Assembly: GCA_902363835.1 (NCBI GenBank)
Contig: CABJBM010000003.1
Span: 62,001 to 126,000, forward strand
DNA: 64,000 nt
Direction: 5' to 3'
Origin: Lachnospiraceae bacterium
GTDB lineage: Bacteria > Bacillota > Clostridia > Lachnospirales > Lachnospiraceae
Under the pieces are notes generated by a model. The model searched no databases. It was not told where the DNA came from and saw nothing but the letters and a program-made list of their open reading frames with translations. Made by a program: the position numbers and the translations under genes. Below are positions 51,196 to 60,232 of the stretch, one piece after another (position 1 is the stretch's first letter; the number at the start of each line of letters is the position of its first letter).

Positions 51196-52101
51196 TTATC
51201 TGCTAAATAAAAACTTCATATACCGGATGAATACATAAACCACCAGACATACTGCTATCACAGTCTGGACAAGGACTACAGCAGATAAAACCCCTACGGC
51301 ATACCCCATTTTCGCCAGGAACGCAGTTGACATCTTCATTGCAATGGCGCTGATCACTACCGGAAATGTAAACGCTGAGTAGCTTGGATAAAATGGTAAG
51401 GCAAGGAATCTTGGCAAACAGGCCAGTACAGTCACATACAAGCCTCCGGCCAATACCATGAGCAGAAGAACCAATGTCATTGATTTTACTTCCGCGCACT
51501 GAAGGTATCCAGCCAGGCAAAGGCTGACCGGAGCCGTATAAATGCAAAACAAGGGTCTTGCCGGTGCTGCGATTTCTCTATATTTCACATAACGCACCGT
51601 CACAAGTACCAGCAGTATCAGGCACCATACCAGGCCAAACCAGAAAATTCCAAGCCCCAGCTTTGTGCGCCCAAAGGCAGGCGCCGTCACACTGGCCGTC
51701 ACAATTCCCACATACACGATATAATAGCTGGCAAATACGGCATTCATATTCAGTTTATAAAGGAAACGGACGGTAAAATACACCATGAGAAGAACATGGA
51801 GGGCGATCCCCAAATACCAGATATAAACCGCACCGCCCCCAATAAAAGGCCTGGCATAGGCGGACAGCAGAATCACTGCCATGGAAAAGGTCCCTGATAC
51901 GCTTGCCATCACCGGGTTTTTCATATCTTCTTTTATCATGTCAAAATGAAACAGGCATTTACACAAAAACAAAATACCCAATGCCGCTGATATGATCCCG
52001 CACACCAGGCGGATGGCTTCTGAATAGCTTTGGAGAAGATTTCCCAGAGCTGCAAATCCAAGGGAAAGCCCTGCCAGAGGAACCGGAATTTTTTTAATCA
52101 T
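51196..52101 (-). CDS. TDT family transporter (TehA/SLAC1-like)
   Basis: A 301-residue membrane protein with about ten hydrophobic segments and the TDT pattern (VPLAGLSLGFAALGNLL near the start, FPVVISAIAMKMS near the end). Members carry tellurite, dicarboxylates, sulfite or anions. The ATG at 52101 follows GGGAGGCA and overlaps the upstream C_GCAxxG_C_C gene by 8 nt, so the two are translationally coupled. Confidence 0.87.
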   Translation of the reverse strand: MIKKIPVPLAGLSLGFAALGNLLQSYSEAIRLVCGIISAALGILFLCKCLFHFDMIKEDMKNPVMASVSGTFSMAVILLSAYARPFIGGGAVYIWYLGIALHVLLMVYFTVRFLYKLNMNAVFASYYIVYVGIVTASVTAPAFGRTKLGLGIFWFGLVWCLILLVLVTVRYVKYREIAAPARPLFCIYTAPVSLCLAGYLQCAEVKSMTLVLLLMVLAGGLYVTVLACLPRFLALPFYPSYSAFTFPVVISAIAMKMSTAFLAKMGYAVGVLSAVVLVQTVIAVCLVVYVFIRYMKFLFSR

Positions 52102-52594
52102 TGCCTCCCTCCCCGGACTCCAGCTCATCGGTATTGGTCAGGCCGTATTCCCGTACCACGATCTCAGCCACTTTTTTAGCTACCAATCCCGTGAAATAGA
52201 TGCACTGTTCCTTGTGCTCTCCTTTCCCCATATCAAACTCTTTGGTCAGGATCCGGCAGCATAAGGCGTTCTTCCCGTTGTTCTCCTTAAACCAGTCGTG
52301 AAGCTCCTTTGACACCTCTAAATTCTTTTCCACCTTTGGATCTCCCTGCTTTGTCCGTCCAAAGAATATGCCAAGAGCCATCACTCCTCCGGATACCGCA
52401 CCACACAGACACTTGGAACGGCCGATTCCTACGGGGAACCCGGAAGCCATGGCTATAACTTCCTCCGGAATATCCAGTTCAAAGTTTGTCCTCATGGAGC
52501 TTACAACCGCCTCAGAACAAAAAAAGCCGCCCCGGAACAGAGCTTCCGCATCATCTCCGATCTTCTTTATGCTAACTGCCTGTTTCACATTCAT
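52094..52594 (-). CDS. C_GCAxxG_C_C family protein
   Basis: A 166-residue protein with the family's conserved cysteines: FFCSEAVV, GRSKCLCGAVSGGVMALG (the CxCGA-type core), NALCCRIL and EQCIYFTG. These are thought to form a redox or metal site, but the function is not settled. It is coupled to the TDT anion transporter, which suggests the protein acts on a transported sulfur, selenium or metal species; this is inference. Confidence 0.88.
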   Translation of the reverse strand: MNVKQAVSIKKIGDDAEALFRGGFFCSEAVVSSMRTNFELDIPEEVIAMASGFPVGIGRSKCLCGAVSGGVMALGIFFGRTKQGDPKVEKNLEVSKELHDWFKENNGKNALCCRILTKEFDMGKGEHKEQCIYFTGLVAKKVAEIVVREYGLTNTDELESGEGGND

Positions 52595-52748
52595 CTCATG
52601 TATCCTCCTGCATGTTTATTGATAATTATATTCTATTAAGAATTAAGGCCTGCGTCCAATTCATAAATTCTATAAATAAACCATACTTATAGGAATTATC
52701 TATCACATGCAATGAGAAAAAGAGATTTCTGTCAAACTTTTATATAGA

Positions 52749-53660
52749 TCATTGGTTTTCCGGTTCCGGCACATACTCAAAACTCACATGATCACTTGTC
52801 AGGTCAAATATCAGTTCCTCTCCTTTATAAAGCAGAAACCTTGCCAGCAGCAAATGCTCCTCTTTAATCGAACGTACCATCTTTCCCTGGTCCGGCGCCA
52901 AAAGGTTATGGGAAAACCTTGCTGTTTTCTTTCTGTTCCGGTTTGTTAAAAATATTTTAAAGGCGTATTCCCCCTGCCTTAATATGACTGCGGTCTCCCT
53001 TTTGCATACCACCTTAACTCCCAGATAAGTGGCAAACCGGTATTCACTGCCCTTATACTGGATAACGCAGATACACCCCTGAAAGCTGCTTCCAATAAAG
53101 GGAATATGGGCAATGGAGACCATGACCGATGCATCTTCCTTAAACCGGTTGCACTGGAGCCATAAGTAATCCCTTGGAAAGGACTTTCCCTTATCTCCCT
53201 CTATATAACCCTTTTCTCCTGTAAAATCCAAAACCCTCCCATTAACCTGAAGGCTTCCCTTAAGAGAGTGGGACATGCTGATTATTTCATGCCTGCATTC
53301 CATAAAAGGGACAAATTGAAAGGGGCCCATAATGGAGTAATGGATGGGGCTTAAAGAACCATAACGGATCATTCCACGGATATCAAGATTCTTTGACTGA
53401 ATATCCAGTTTTACGCCGCCCGGGGAAAAAATATTGTTTCCAAGAATGATCTTTCTTCTCTTTTTGTCAACCAGGTAGTCTTCCTCCGGAAAATCCAGAG
53501 AGTAAGAGTTTTCATTCCATATGATTTGCAAAAACGGGCGTTTCAGCCCGCTTTCATCAATGCTATGGCCGGGAATAAAGGCAAGGACCGTATCTTTGTT
53601 TTGATGTTTGAAATACCAGCCTTCAAAAAACTTTGTCTTATAATCTGACACCGGAATCAT
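52749..53660 (-). CDS. Tocopherol cyclase family protein
   Basis: A 303-residue soluble protein of the tocopherol-cyclase-like (lipocalin-like) family: FFEGWYFKHQNKD near the start, IRYGSLSPIHYSIMGPFQFVPFMECRHEI in the middle, and GEKGYIEGDKGKSFPRDYLWLQCN. Bacterial anaerobes do not make tocopherol, so the true substrate is probably another lipid. It is a single gene without recognised neighbours. Confidence 0.85.
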   Translation of the reverse strand: MIPVSDYKTKFFEGWYFKHQNKDTVLAFIPGHSIDESGLKRPFLQIIWNENSYSLDFPEEDYLVDKKRRKIILGNNIFSPGGVKLDIQSKNLDIRGMIRYGSLSPIHYSIMGPFQFVPFMECRHEIISMSHSLKGSLQVNGRVLDFTGEKGYIEGDKGKSFPRDYLWLQCNRFKEDASVMVSIAHIPFIGSSFQGCICVIQYKGSEYRFATYLGVKVVCKRETAVILRQGEYAFKIFLTNRNRKKTARFSHNLLAPDQGKMVRSIKEEHLLLARFLLYKGEELIFDLTSDHVSFEYVPEPENQ

Positions 53661-53736
53661 ATCTCCCTCCTGTTTTAATCATTGGATGATTCTAAACATA
53701 GGGTTTCCAAATGTCAGGAAACAATTCCCTTTTATT

Positions 53737-54339
53737 TTACATACTCATTTCCACATCATGAACCACTTTATCAATAAATACATGGACATACTCTCCGCAG
53801 AACTGGGTACCGGCTCCCTTTATCAGTTCGCTGATGGCATATTCCTTGGATAACGCCTGGCGGTAGCTTCTTTCACTGATCATGGCATCGTATGCATCTG
53901 CAATTGCAATGATCCTGGATTGGACTGGTATTTCATTTCCTTTAAGTCCTTTGGGATAGCCATTTCCATCCCACCGTTCATGATGGGCCAGGACGTATTC
54001 TGCCATCTCTGACAGCTCATTGACAGTGCTTAAAATGCGGTAGCCGATTTCCGGGTGCTTTTTAATTTCTTCCCATTCCTTTTCAACCAGCTTGCCGTTC
54101 TTATTCAGTATTCCTTCCTCAATGGCCACCTTGCCGATATCATGCAGCAGGCCAACGGTCTTTAACTCCTTTACTTCATCTTCCTGCAGTCCAAGGGCTG
54201 TTCCCATTCTTTCACACAGCTCGGACACCCGGTGGGAATGCTGCTCTTCTCTTGGATTTTTCTCATGAAGAGCAGCCATGATGGTGTAAATGGTTTTCCC
54301 TCTCATGCCTGAGGTTTCCAGCAGCTTTCTCTTATACAT
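53737..54339 (-). CDS. HD-GYP domain phosphodiesterase, N-terminally shortened
   Basis: A 200-residue HD-GYP domain with all expected motifs: HSHRVSELCERMG, LLHDIGKVAI, HHERWDGNGYPKGLKG, SRIIAIADAYDAM. It probably degrades cyclic di-nucleotides. Relatives usually carry a PAS or GGDEF domain ahead of the AEDYMYKRKLLE helix. Here that helix is cut: the residues EDYMYKRKL are in frame, but the frame closes upstream at a stop, while another frame supplies a start with a strong ribosome binding site. This suggests a frameshift (see 54332-54448). The start at 54339 has GAGG 5 nt upstream. Confidence 0.8.
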   Translation of the reverse strand: MYKRKLLETSGMRGKTIYTIMAALHEKNPREEQHSHRVSELCERMGTALGLQEDEVKELKTVGLLHDIGKVAIEEGILNKNGKLVEKEWEEIKKHPEIGYRILSTVNELSEMAEYVLAHHERWDGNGYPKGLKGNEIPVQSRIIAIADAYDAMISERSYRQALSKEYAISELIKGAGTQFCGEYVHVFIDKVVHDVEMSM

Positions 54340-54448
54340 ATAATCCTCGGCCTTTTTGAGAACTTCCAGTATGGATTCTTCCTTCCTGTTTCAAAGACTC
54401 TCCTTTGTATTTAAGAGCATCTGTTTTATCCTTTAGCCATTTAATCAT
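54332..54448 (-). pseudogene. Short upstream ORF, likely frameshifted N-terminus of the HD-GYP gene
   Basis: A 38-codon frame (MIKWLKDKTDALKYKGESLK...) has an excellent GGGGGA site before its ATG at 54448. After about 20 codons the helix expected before the HD-GYP domain (ESILEVLKKAEDYMYKRKLL) continues in another frame. A small indel near 54375-54390 (in GAAACAGGAAGGAAG) would explain it. Alternatively it is a real leader peptide with translational coupling to the HD-GYP start. Confidence 0.45.
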
Positions 54449-54567
54449 ACAATTCCCCCTTTGAATGGTGATGACAAAAACAGTCTTCCCTTCCGTATTA
54501 TACACTATTTTAATTCCATAAGGAACATATTACCGGTTTTTCCTTCCAAAAGACGACACAAAGCGCC

Positions 54568-54602
54568 AAAAAAGGAAGGGCATGCAACCCCCTTCCTTTT
54601 TT
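54568..54602 (-). terminator. Terminator after the flavin reductase-like gene
   Basis: AAAAAAGGAAGGG pairs with CCCCTTCCTTTTTT over a short loop, with T-runs on both strands. On the minus strand it follows the gene by 42 nt. Confidence 0.8.
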
Positions 54603-54643
54603 ACGTTCTCTGACAGTATTTTATTTGCCGGAGCGCCCCTGTA

Positions 54644-55147
54644 TTAATCGGCCTTTAATACTTTGACGATCTCCCCGATAATATATTCGTGGTAATCCTT
54701 TTGCGGATAGTTTTGCTCATCTAAAGCTTTGTCAAAAAAGCCCTTAGGATCAATTTTCTGCTTATAAAGCTTACGGCAGATAAGCACCAGCCTTGCCTGG
54801 GAAAAATAGGGGGCTTCTGCGTCAAAAACAGGAGTAAGCCCTGTTTCTTTCTCTTTATCCACATCCCGTCCGCAATGGGAACCGCAGTAATTTAAAGCGG
54901 ACCTGTAATTTTCACCGAAAAAGCTTAGAGCATAATACTCGCTCTGGTCAACAAATTCCAGGGTATATCTCTGGGGGCGCAGAACAATGTTGGAAACACT
55001 TTTATTCCACATGACTCCCAACCCTCCCCAGCTGGCTGTCATCATATTGTACTTTTCCCGGCTGCCGGCGGAAATCAGCATCCATTCCTTTCCTATCATT
55101 GTGATCGCATCCATGGGTACTTGTTTTAGATCAACTGGTCTTAACAT
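54644..55147 (-). CDS. Flavin reductase-like FMN-binding protein
   Basis: A 167-residue FMN-binding split-barrel protein: WMLISAGSREKYNMMTASWGGLGVMWNKSV (flavin-binding strand-turn) and IVLRPQRYTLEFVDQSEYYALSFFGE are standard. It probably reduces flavin or another small molecule with NAD(P)H. The start follows GGAGGTAGTGAA. It stands alone before the molybdenum cofactor cluster. Confidence 0.9.
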   Translation of the reverse strand: MLRPVDLKQVPMDAITMIGKEWMLISAGSREKYNMMTASWGGLGVMWNKSVSNIVLRPQRYTLEFVDQSEYYALSFFGENYRSALNYCGSHCGRDVDKEKETGLTPVFDAEAPYFSQARLVLICRKLYKQKIDPKGFFDKALDEQNYPQKDYHEYIIGEIVKVLKAD

Positions 55148-55218
55148 TTCACTACCTCCAAAATTTTGATATTTATTTATTATATATATCCTTATGGCAT
55201 ATCAGAATGGGATGTAAG

Positions 55219-55794
55219 TTAAGACTGGGGATTTTTCTGTACATCAATATCCACCAGCTCCAGGCCATCCACCACCTCATGAAGATATAAATCCTCAATA
55301 TGCTTCCGGATGATCCGTTTTCCTCCCACATCTCCTTCCAGTGAAAGCAGTTCCTTTAAATAACTCCTGGAAAATATAGCCGGATTTCCCAGGGCCCCCA
55401 TGTTACACAGGCAGCCGATCCCCTTTCCGCTGTCCTGCCAGCCTTTTACCAGGCCTTTGATGGTAGCTGCCTTTAAGTAAGGCTGATCACAGACTGCAAA
55501 GCAATAATCCGTTTCTTCCTCCTCAAGGGCTTTTAGGGCCAGATGAATGGAATGGGAGATTCCAATGCTGCTTTCCCTGTTTACAACTACCTCGTAGCCA
55601 TGATCCTTCATACAGTCCATAATCTCCTGGTATTGGGTGACAACCACCTTTCTGTAAAAGAGATCGTCCGGAAGCTTTTCAACTTCCTCTAAAATATATT
55701 GGAACATGGGTTTTCCATTGAATTCGTGAAGCAGCTTATTGCCGTTAAACCTGCGGCTGTCACCTGCTGCCAGAAGGATAAGTGCCAGTTTCAT
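55219..55794 (-). CDS. mocA: Molybdenum cofactor cytidylyltransferase-like protein
   Basis: A 191-residue nucleotidyltransferase with the LAAGDSRRFNGNKLL motif and the conserved CDQPYL and GNPAIFS segments. MocA transfers CMP to molybdopterin to give the cytosine dinucleotide cofactor used by xanthine dehydrogenase-family enzymes. It ends the cofactor cluster (20 nt after yqeB). This fits a selenium-dependent molybdenum hydroxylase, which uses this cofactor form. Confidence 0.88.
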   Translation of the reverse strand: MKLALILLAAGDSRRFNGNKLLHEFNGKPMFQYILEEVEKLPDDLFYRKVVVTQYQEIMDCMKDHGYEVVVNRESSIGISHSIHLALKALEEEETDYCFAVCDQPYLKAATIKGLVKGWQDSGKGIGCLCNMGALGNPAIFSRSYLKELLSLEGDVGGKRIIRKHIEDLYLHEVVDGLELVDIDVQKNPQS

Positions 55795-55814
55795 ACCATA
55801 AACCTCCCTTTCCC

Positions 55815-56630
55815 TTATTTTTCCCTTTTAATAGCCTCCCGCCTTTTTTTCTTTTCCATACTTAAGATGGCCTCCAGAACGCCTCCGCCGATGGAAGTCG
55901 CCTTATCTGAGATGGTGTAACAGCTTTCAATATTTCCCCTGGGATCCACATCTCCTGACTTCATTCCCGTTGTCACTGTCACGCCGTCCTGAAGCAGTCC
56001 TCTGACAACGCCTCCTACCTGGGCATATATGGGAACCTCTCCTGAATAGCCAACCAGGTCGCCTTTTTCCACAAGGTCACCGATCATGACCTGGCCTTTG
56101 AACACTCCGTCAGCCGTTGCGCGGATGATCCGCTCCTTGTCATAACCGCCGATCATGCCGGGAACTCCTGTATTGGGAAAAGCGTTTCCTTCCCAGATGC
56201 AGCGGCCCAGGTCATGGCCCCGTTTGGTTTCCACCACCACATGGCAGTCAAGGCCTGCGGTAAAACCGGGTCCAACGCCCACCACCACTTCTGCATCGGT
56301 GATTCTGGTTCCCAGGTTCTTTTTTGCAATAATGGCATCCACCACCACATCCGGTTTCCAGGCTTCTCTGATCCTGCATTCCTCATCTACCACTACTGCA
56401 ACCTGGTCCCCTTTTATGGCCTCCCGGATTTCCTCCAGGCTGCGGCATAAAACTCCGGTGACATCTTCCACCTTTGCCTGACCTTCATAGACTGCCCTTG
56501 AAAAGGCTACCGTCCGCCGTACTGTAGTGGGGACGGCAATATCTGTCATAACCAGGTCAAAACCGCAGCGGTGCAGACGGCAGCCAATGCCTGTAGCTAA
56601 GTCACCGGCGCCTTTTATCAATACCTTCAT
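55815..56630 (-). CDS. yqeB: Selenium-dependent molybdenum hydroxylase accessory protein YqeB
   Basis: A 271-residue protein with an N-terminal nucleotide-binding glycine motif (KGAGDLATGIGCRL) and a C-terminal swivelling domain (GDLVEKGDLVGYSGEVPI). It matches the EF2563/YqeB family, which occurs only with selenium-dependent molybdenum hydroxylases and is thought to help insert selenium in the cofactor. The ATG at 56630 follows GAGG. It is strong context evidence for the cluster's role. Confidence 0.9.
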   Translation of the reverse strand: MKVLIKGAGDLATGIGCRLHRCGFDLVMTDIAVPTTVRRTVAFSRAVYEGQAKVEDVTGVLCRSLEEIREAIKGDQVAVVVDEECRIREAWKPDVVVDAIIAKKNLGTRITDAEVVVGVGPGFTAGLDCHVVVETKRGHDLGRCIWEGNAFPNTGVPGMIGGYDKERIIRATADGVFKGQVMIGDLVEKGDLVGYSGEVPIYAQVGGVVRGLLQDGVTVTTGMKSGDVDPRGNIESCYTISDKATSIGGGVLEAILSMEKKKRREAIKREK

Positions 56631-56668
56631 TATCATTCCTCATCTTCCGATTTATTTCTCCAGGACAT

Positions 56669-57160
56669 TTACGTTCTGGCGCAATCTCCGCCCCTGCCTG
56701 AAAGAATCTCCAAACCGTGAAAAAGAGTATCCAGAATGTATTCCAGGCTCTCTCTCACCGCTTTGGGACTTCCGGGAAGGTTGACGATGAGGGTTGATCC
56801 CCGGATCACGCTGGTCCCCCTGCTTAACATGGCCCGTTTGGTCACAGTCATGCTGTAAGCACGTATGGCTTCTGCGATTCCCGGTGCATTGCGGTCCGCA
56901 ACAGCCAGAGTGGCTTCCGGGGTAATATCTCTGGGAGAAAGGCCGGTCCCTCCTGTGGTCAGGATCAGGTCGCATTCCACTTCATCGCTTAAACGAATAA
57001 GCTCTTCTTTAAGATCCTCTCCTTCGTCGGCCAGGAGCCTGTAGCTTACCACCTCAATGCCTGATTTCTCTAATATCTCTCTTATGACAACGCCGCTTAC
57101 ATCTTCCCGCTCTCCGGCGGCTCCCTTGTCACTTAAGGTTACGATTCCTGCCCGGTACAT
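56669..57160 (-). CDS. mogA: Molybdopterin adenylyltransferase (MogA/MoaB type)
   Basis: A 163-residue protein with the MPT-binding motif TTGGTGLSPRDITPEAT and LPGSPKAVRE. It activates molybdopterin by adenylylation before metal insertion. It overlaps the upstream MOSC gene by 22 nt. Whether it acts as MogA or MoaB cannot be told by eye. Confidence 0.9.
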   Translation of the reverse strand: MYRAGIVTLSDKGAAGEREDVSGVVIREILEKSGIEVVSYRLLADEGEDLKEELIRLSDEVECDLILTTGGTGLSPRDITPEATLAVADRNAPGIAEAIRAYSMTVTKRAMLSRGTSVIRGSTLIVNLPGSPKAVRESLEYILDTLFHGLEILSGRGGDCART

Positions 57161-57582
57161 ACCGTAATTTCATCCCCTTCCTTCATGTCCCCGCCATGGA
57201 GCACTCTTGTAAAGATCCCATTGGTGGGCATGATGCACTCTCCCATTTTCTTGTATATCTCGCAGTGGCTGTGACATTCCTTTCCGATCTGGGTCACCTC
57301 CAAAAGGACATCCCCGCACTTTAACCTTGTGCCAATGGGAAGATGGATCAAATCAATGCCCTGTACAATGACATTTTCCCCAAAGGCTCCGTTTCCTATT
57401 TCCGCGCCTCTTGCCTTAAAGTCCTCTATGGTATCAAAGGATAAAAGACTTACCTGCCGATGCCATTTGCCTGCATGGGCATCCCCGTCTATTCCATATT
57501 CTTCTATAAAATGTCCTTCATCCACTCTGGTTTTCTGAGTTCCTTTTCTTTCGCTGATACAGACAGCCATTACCTTTCCCAT
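57139..57582 (-). CDS. MOSC domain protein
   Basis: A 147-residue stand-alone MOSC domain (GDAHAGKWHRQVSLLSFDTI, GAFGENVIVQGID) with the conserved cysteine in GKECHSHCEIY. MOSC domains handle sulfur or the molybdenum cofactor. Clostridial versions are commonly placed between moaA and mogA as here. The start follows GGAGGATAAGCAG. Confidence 0.9.
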   Translation of the reverse strand: MGKVMAVCISERKGTQKTRVDEGHFIEEYGIDGDAHAGKWHRQVSLLSFDTIEDFKARGAEIGNGAFGENVIVQGIDLIHLPIGTRLKCGDVLLEVTQIGKECHSHCEIYKKMGECIMPTNGIFTRVLHGGDMKEGDEITVCTGQES

Positions 57583-57586
57583 CTGC

Positions 57587-58555
57587 TTATCCTCCTATCT
57601 GGTTCATGTTGGGGCCGGCTTCCTCCCAGTCCTCCTCAAAATGATGGCTCTCCGGCTTGTTCCGGATGCTCTGCTCCATCAGATCGAAAAGTTGGTCATT
57701 GGAAATCCCTTCACGCAAAGGCCCCTTTAAATCAACTCCTGCAGGGCTGTCCAGACAAAGCTTTAAAAAGCCGTCAGAGGTCAGTCTCACCCGGTTGCAG
57801 GCACCACAGAATTTATGGCTGACGGCACTGATAAAGCCCACAAAGCCAGTCCCACCTCCCCATGTATAATAAACGGCAGGACCGTTGCCCTTTACCTCCC
57901 GGCTTTCCTTAAGCTCTCCGAAGGCCTCTGACAATATCCTTGCCAAATCATCATTTTCCATTACCTTGTAATTTTTCCCCTGGCCAATGGGCATCATCTC
58001 AATAAAGCGGACCGGAATCCTCCGTTCCATGGAAAACCGTGCAAAGGCCAGTACCTCTTCCTTTGTCAGTTCCTCCATGACCGCACAGTTTATTTTTACT
58101 TTCAGCCCTGCCTCCAATGCGCTGTTGATCCCTTCCATTACAGAATCAAAGCTGTCTCTTCTTGTGATCCCGGCAAACCGCTTAGGATCTAGGGTGTCCA
58201 GGCTCACATTGACACTGGATAAGCCTGCAGCCTTTAATGAGGCCGCTTTTTCCTTTAACAGACAACCATTGGTTGTCATGGTCACATCCAGGATTCCGGG
58301 AATCCCTGTCAGCTCCTTGATCAGAACTTCTATATCCTTTCTCACCAAAGGCTCTCCGCCGGTCACCTTTACCTTGGTGATCCCAAGACGGGCGCCGGCC
58401 TCACAGATCCTTACTATTTCCCGGTAGGTGAGGATGTCCTCATGGTGCATGGGGATAACCCCCTCTTCGGGCATGCAGTAAACACACCTTAAATTGCACC
58501 GGTCCGTAACGGAAATCCGGATATAATCAATGATTCTGTTGCAGCTGTCTTTCAT
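57587..58555 (-). CDS. moaA: GTP 3',8-cyclase MoaA
   Basis: A 322-residue radical SAM enzyme starting molybdopterin synthesis from GTP. The SAM cluster motif CNLRCVYC and the second cluster ligands [18 protein letters not shown] are intact. The protein ends in the conserved double glycine (NQIGG), which MoaA needs for activity. The ATG at 58555 overlaps the moaC stop (ATGA) and has GGGAG upstream. Confidence 0.96.
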   Translation of the reverse strand: MKDSCNRIIDYIRISVTDRCNLRCVYCMPEEGVIPMHHEDILTYREIVRICEAGARLGITKVKVTGGEPLVRKDIEVLIKELTGIPGILDVTMTTNGCLLKEKAASLKAAGLSSVNVSLDTLDPKRFAGITRRDSFDSVMEGINSALEAGLKVKINCAVMEELTKEEVLAFARFSMERRIPVRFIEMMPIGQGKNYKVMENDDLARILSEAFGELKESREVKGNGPAVYYTWGGGTGFVGFISAVSHKFCGACNRVRLTSDGFLKLCLDSPAGVDLKGPLREGISNDQLFDLMEQSIRNKPESHHFEEDWEEAGPNMNQIGG

Positions 58556-59052
58556 GATCCGCTCCCTCTGTCCCATGAGTCCTTTTCATAGAGCCCGCTT
58601 TTGCCGCCATCCTTTTTTAAAAGGCAGATATCACTGATGATCATCCCCCGGTCCATTGCCTTACACATGTCATATATGGTCAGCAGCGCGATGTTCACCC
58701 CTGTCAGGGCTTCCATCTCCACACCTGTCTTTCCCTGGGTTTTAACCGTACAGACCGCCTCCACCGAAAGACTTTCCCTGTGAAGTTCAAAATCCACCGC
58801 GCATTTTGTAAGCATGAGCCCATGGCAAAGGGGGATGAATTCAGAAGTCCTTTTCGCTCCCATAATCCCGGCCACCCTGGCCACTCCCAGTACATCGCCT
58901 TTTTTTGCGGTGCCAAGGGAAATGGCGTCAAAAACCTCCTGATTGACCGTAATAAACCCATGGGCAACGGCAATCCGGTCTGTCTCCGCCTTTTCTCCTA
59001 CGTCCACCATGCGGGCATTTCCCTGTTCATCAAAATGTGTCAGTCCATTCAT
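58552..59052 (-). CDS. moaC: Cyclic pyranopterin monophosphate synthase MoaC
   Basis: A 166-residue enzyme that converts the MoaA product to cyclic pyranopterin monophosphate. Family motifs: [57 protein letters not shown] and [16 protein letters not shown]. It is slightly longer than usual at the C-terminus, where it runs into the moaA start. Confidence 0.96.
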   Translation of the reverse strand: MNGLTHFDEQGNARMVDVGEKAETDRIAVAHGFITVNQEVFDAISLGTAKKGDVLGVARVAGIMGAKRTSEFIPLCHGLMLTKCAVDFELHRESLSVEAVCTVKTQGKTGVEMEALTGVNIALLTIYDMCKAMDRGMIISDICLLKKDGGKSGLYEKDSWDRGSGS

Positions 59053-59083
59053 ATTTTTCTTTCAACCTTTCCTACCGTAGTGC

Positions 59084-60118
59084 CTACCAGCCCTTTCCAA
59101 AACCGCAGTTTGGATAAGTACAGACGTCACAGGAGAGGCAAAGCCCTCCTTTTCCCAGCTTGTCAAGGTCTTCCTTTGTCACCGGGTCATCAGCCATAAG
59201 CCTTGGAAGCACCAGGTCAAATACCGTCCTTTTGGAATACATGACACATCCGGGAAGCCCTGCTATGGGAATGTTTTTCCCGTCCTTTCTATAATAAGAA
59301 AGCAGGAACATGGCTCCAGGAAGCACGGGAGCGCCGTAAGATATCACCTCTGCCCCTGTAGTGCGGATGGCAAGAGGGGTCTTGTCATCCGGGTCAACGC
59401 TCATGCCTCCGCTGACAAGCACCATGTCGGCTCCCTGGCTGATAAATTCAAGGATGGCTGCGGTGGTATGCTCCGGCTTATCATCGGTGACCACCTGTCC
59501 AAGGATCTGGCCGCCAAACTCTTCTACCTTTGCCTTTAAGACAGGGCCAAAGGCATCCTTGACCCTTCCATGGAATATCTCGCTTCCAGTGGTCACCAGC
59601 CCCACCTTTTTATCCAGATAAGGCAATACGGCAAAGACCTTCTTTCCGCCGCAAAGCTCTTTGACCTCTTCCATCTTTTCTTTTTCAATGACAAGAGGAA
59701 TGATCCTGGTTCCGCACAGCTTGTCCCCAGGCTCAACGGGAGTGTTTGGGTGTCTGGAAGCGATCATCATACTGCCCAGGCTGTTTATTCTATCCAGAAG
59801 TTCAGTGTCTATTTTTAACAGGCCCTGAACCGTTGATTTCAATTCAATTTTTCCTTCTTTTACCTGGCCGCGCTCCATATGGTCATTCAGGCAAAGACTG
59901 CACAGGATTTCAGCAGCTTCATTTTCATGGTACAGGGAATCATCCTTTTCCCAGACATAAATATGTTCTTTTCCCATGGACAGCAGCACAGGAATGTCTT
60001 CCTCCGTCACCACATGTCCTTTTCTGAATCTTGCATCCTTTGTGACTCCAGGTATGATCTGGGTCATATCATGGCAGAGCACCTGCCCTACCGCATCTAT
60101 GGTTTTAATTTCCTTCAT
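59084..60118 (-). CDS. Molybdopterin-binding MoeA-like protein
   Basis: A 344-residue protein: MoeA-type N-terminal region (VGQVLCHDMTQIIPG, RKGHVVTEEDIPVLLSMG), then the MPT-binding domain (GLVTTGSEIFHGRVKDAF, VLVSGGMSVDPDD) and a C-terminal cysteine patch (CLSCDVCTYPNCGFGKGW). The patch is not part of standard E. coli MoeA but is common in clostridial homologues beside selenium-dependent hydroxylases. It probably inserts molybdate into adenylylated molybdopterin. The start follows AAGGATAAGGGAAA. Confidence 0.9.
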   Translation of the reverse strand: MKEIKTIDAVGQVLCHDMTQIIPGVTKDARFRKGHVVTEEDIPVLLSMGKEHIYVWEKDDSLYHENEAAEILCSLCLNDHMERGQVKEGKIELKSTVQGLLKIDTELLDRINSLGSMMIASRHPNTPVEPGDKLCGTRIIPLVIEKEKMEEVKELCGGKKVFAVLPYLDKKVGLVTTGSEIFHGRVKDAFGPVLKAKVEEFGGQILGQVVTDDKPEHTTAAILEFISQGADMVLVSGGMSVDPDDKTPLAIRTTGAEVISYGAPVLPGAMFLLSYYRKDGKNIPIAGLPGCVMYSKRTVFDLVLPRLMADDPVTKEDLDKLGKGGLCLSCDVCTYPNCGFGKGW

Positions 60119-60203
60119 TTTCCCTTATCCTTTCGCTCTTTTTGGATCATGATATTCTCAAGGGAGAATATCCATCTTTACAGAAAAATCCTCAGGTCCG
60201 TTC

Positions 60204-60232
60204 ATTATATCACTGGGAAAAATATTTGTAAA
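60204..60232 (-). promoter_or_regulatory. Internal promoter for the moeA-like/moaCA operon
   Basis: On the minus strand TTTACA (60227-60232), a 17-nt spacer and TATAAT (60204-60209) form a near-consensus promoter straddling the end of the ModE-like gene, about 80 nt before the moeA-like start. It would allow the cofactor genes to be expressed apart from the upstream genes. Confidence 0.7.

Noticed and set aside
60119..60209. Molybdenum cofactor riboswitch before the moeA-like gene
   Set aside because: The leader after the promoter is only about 80 nt, too short for this riboswitch class, and no matching stems were seen.
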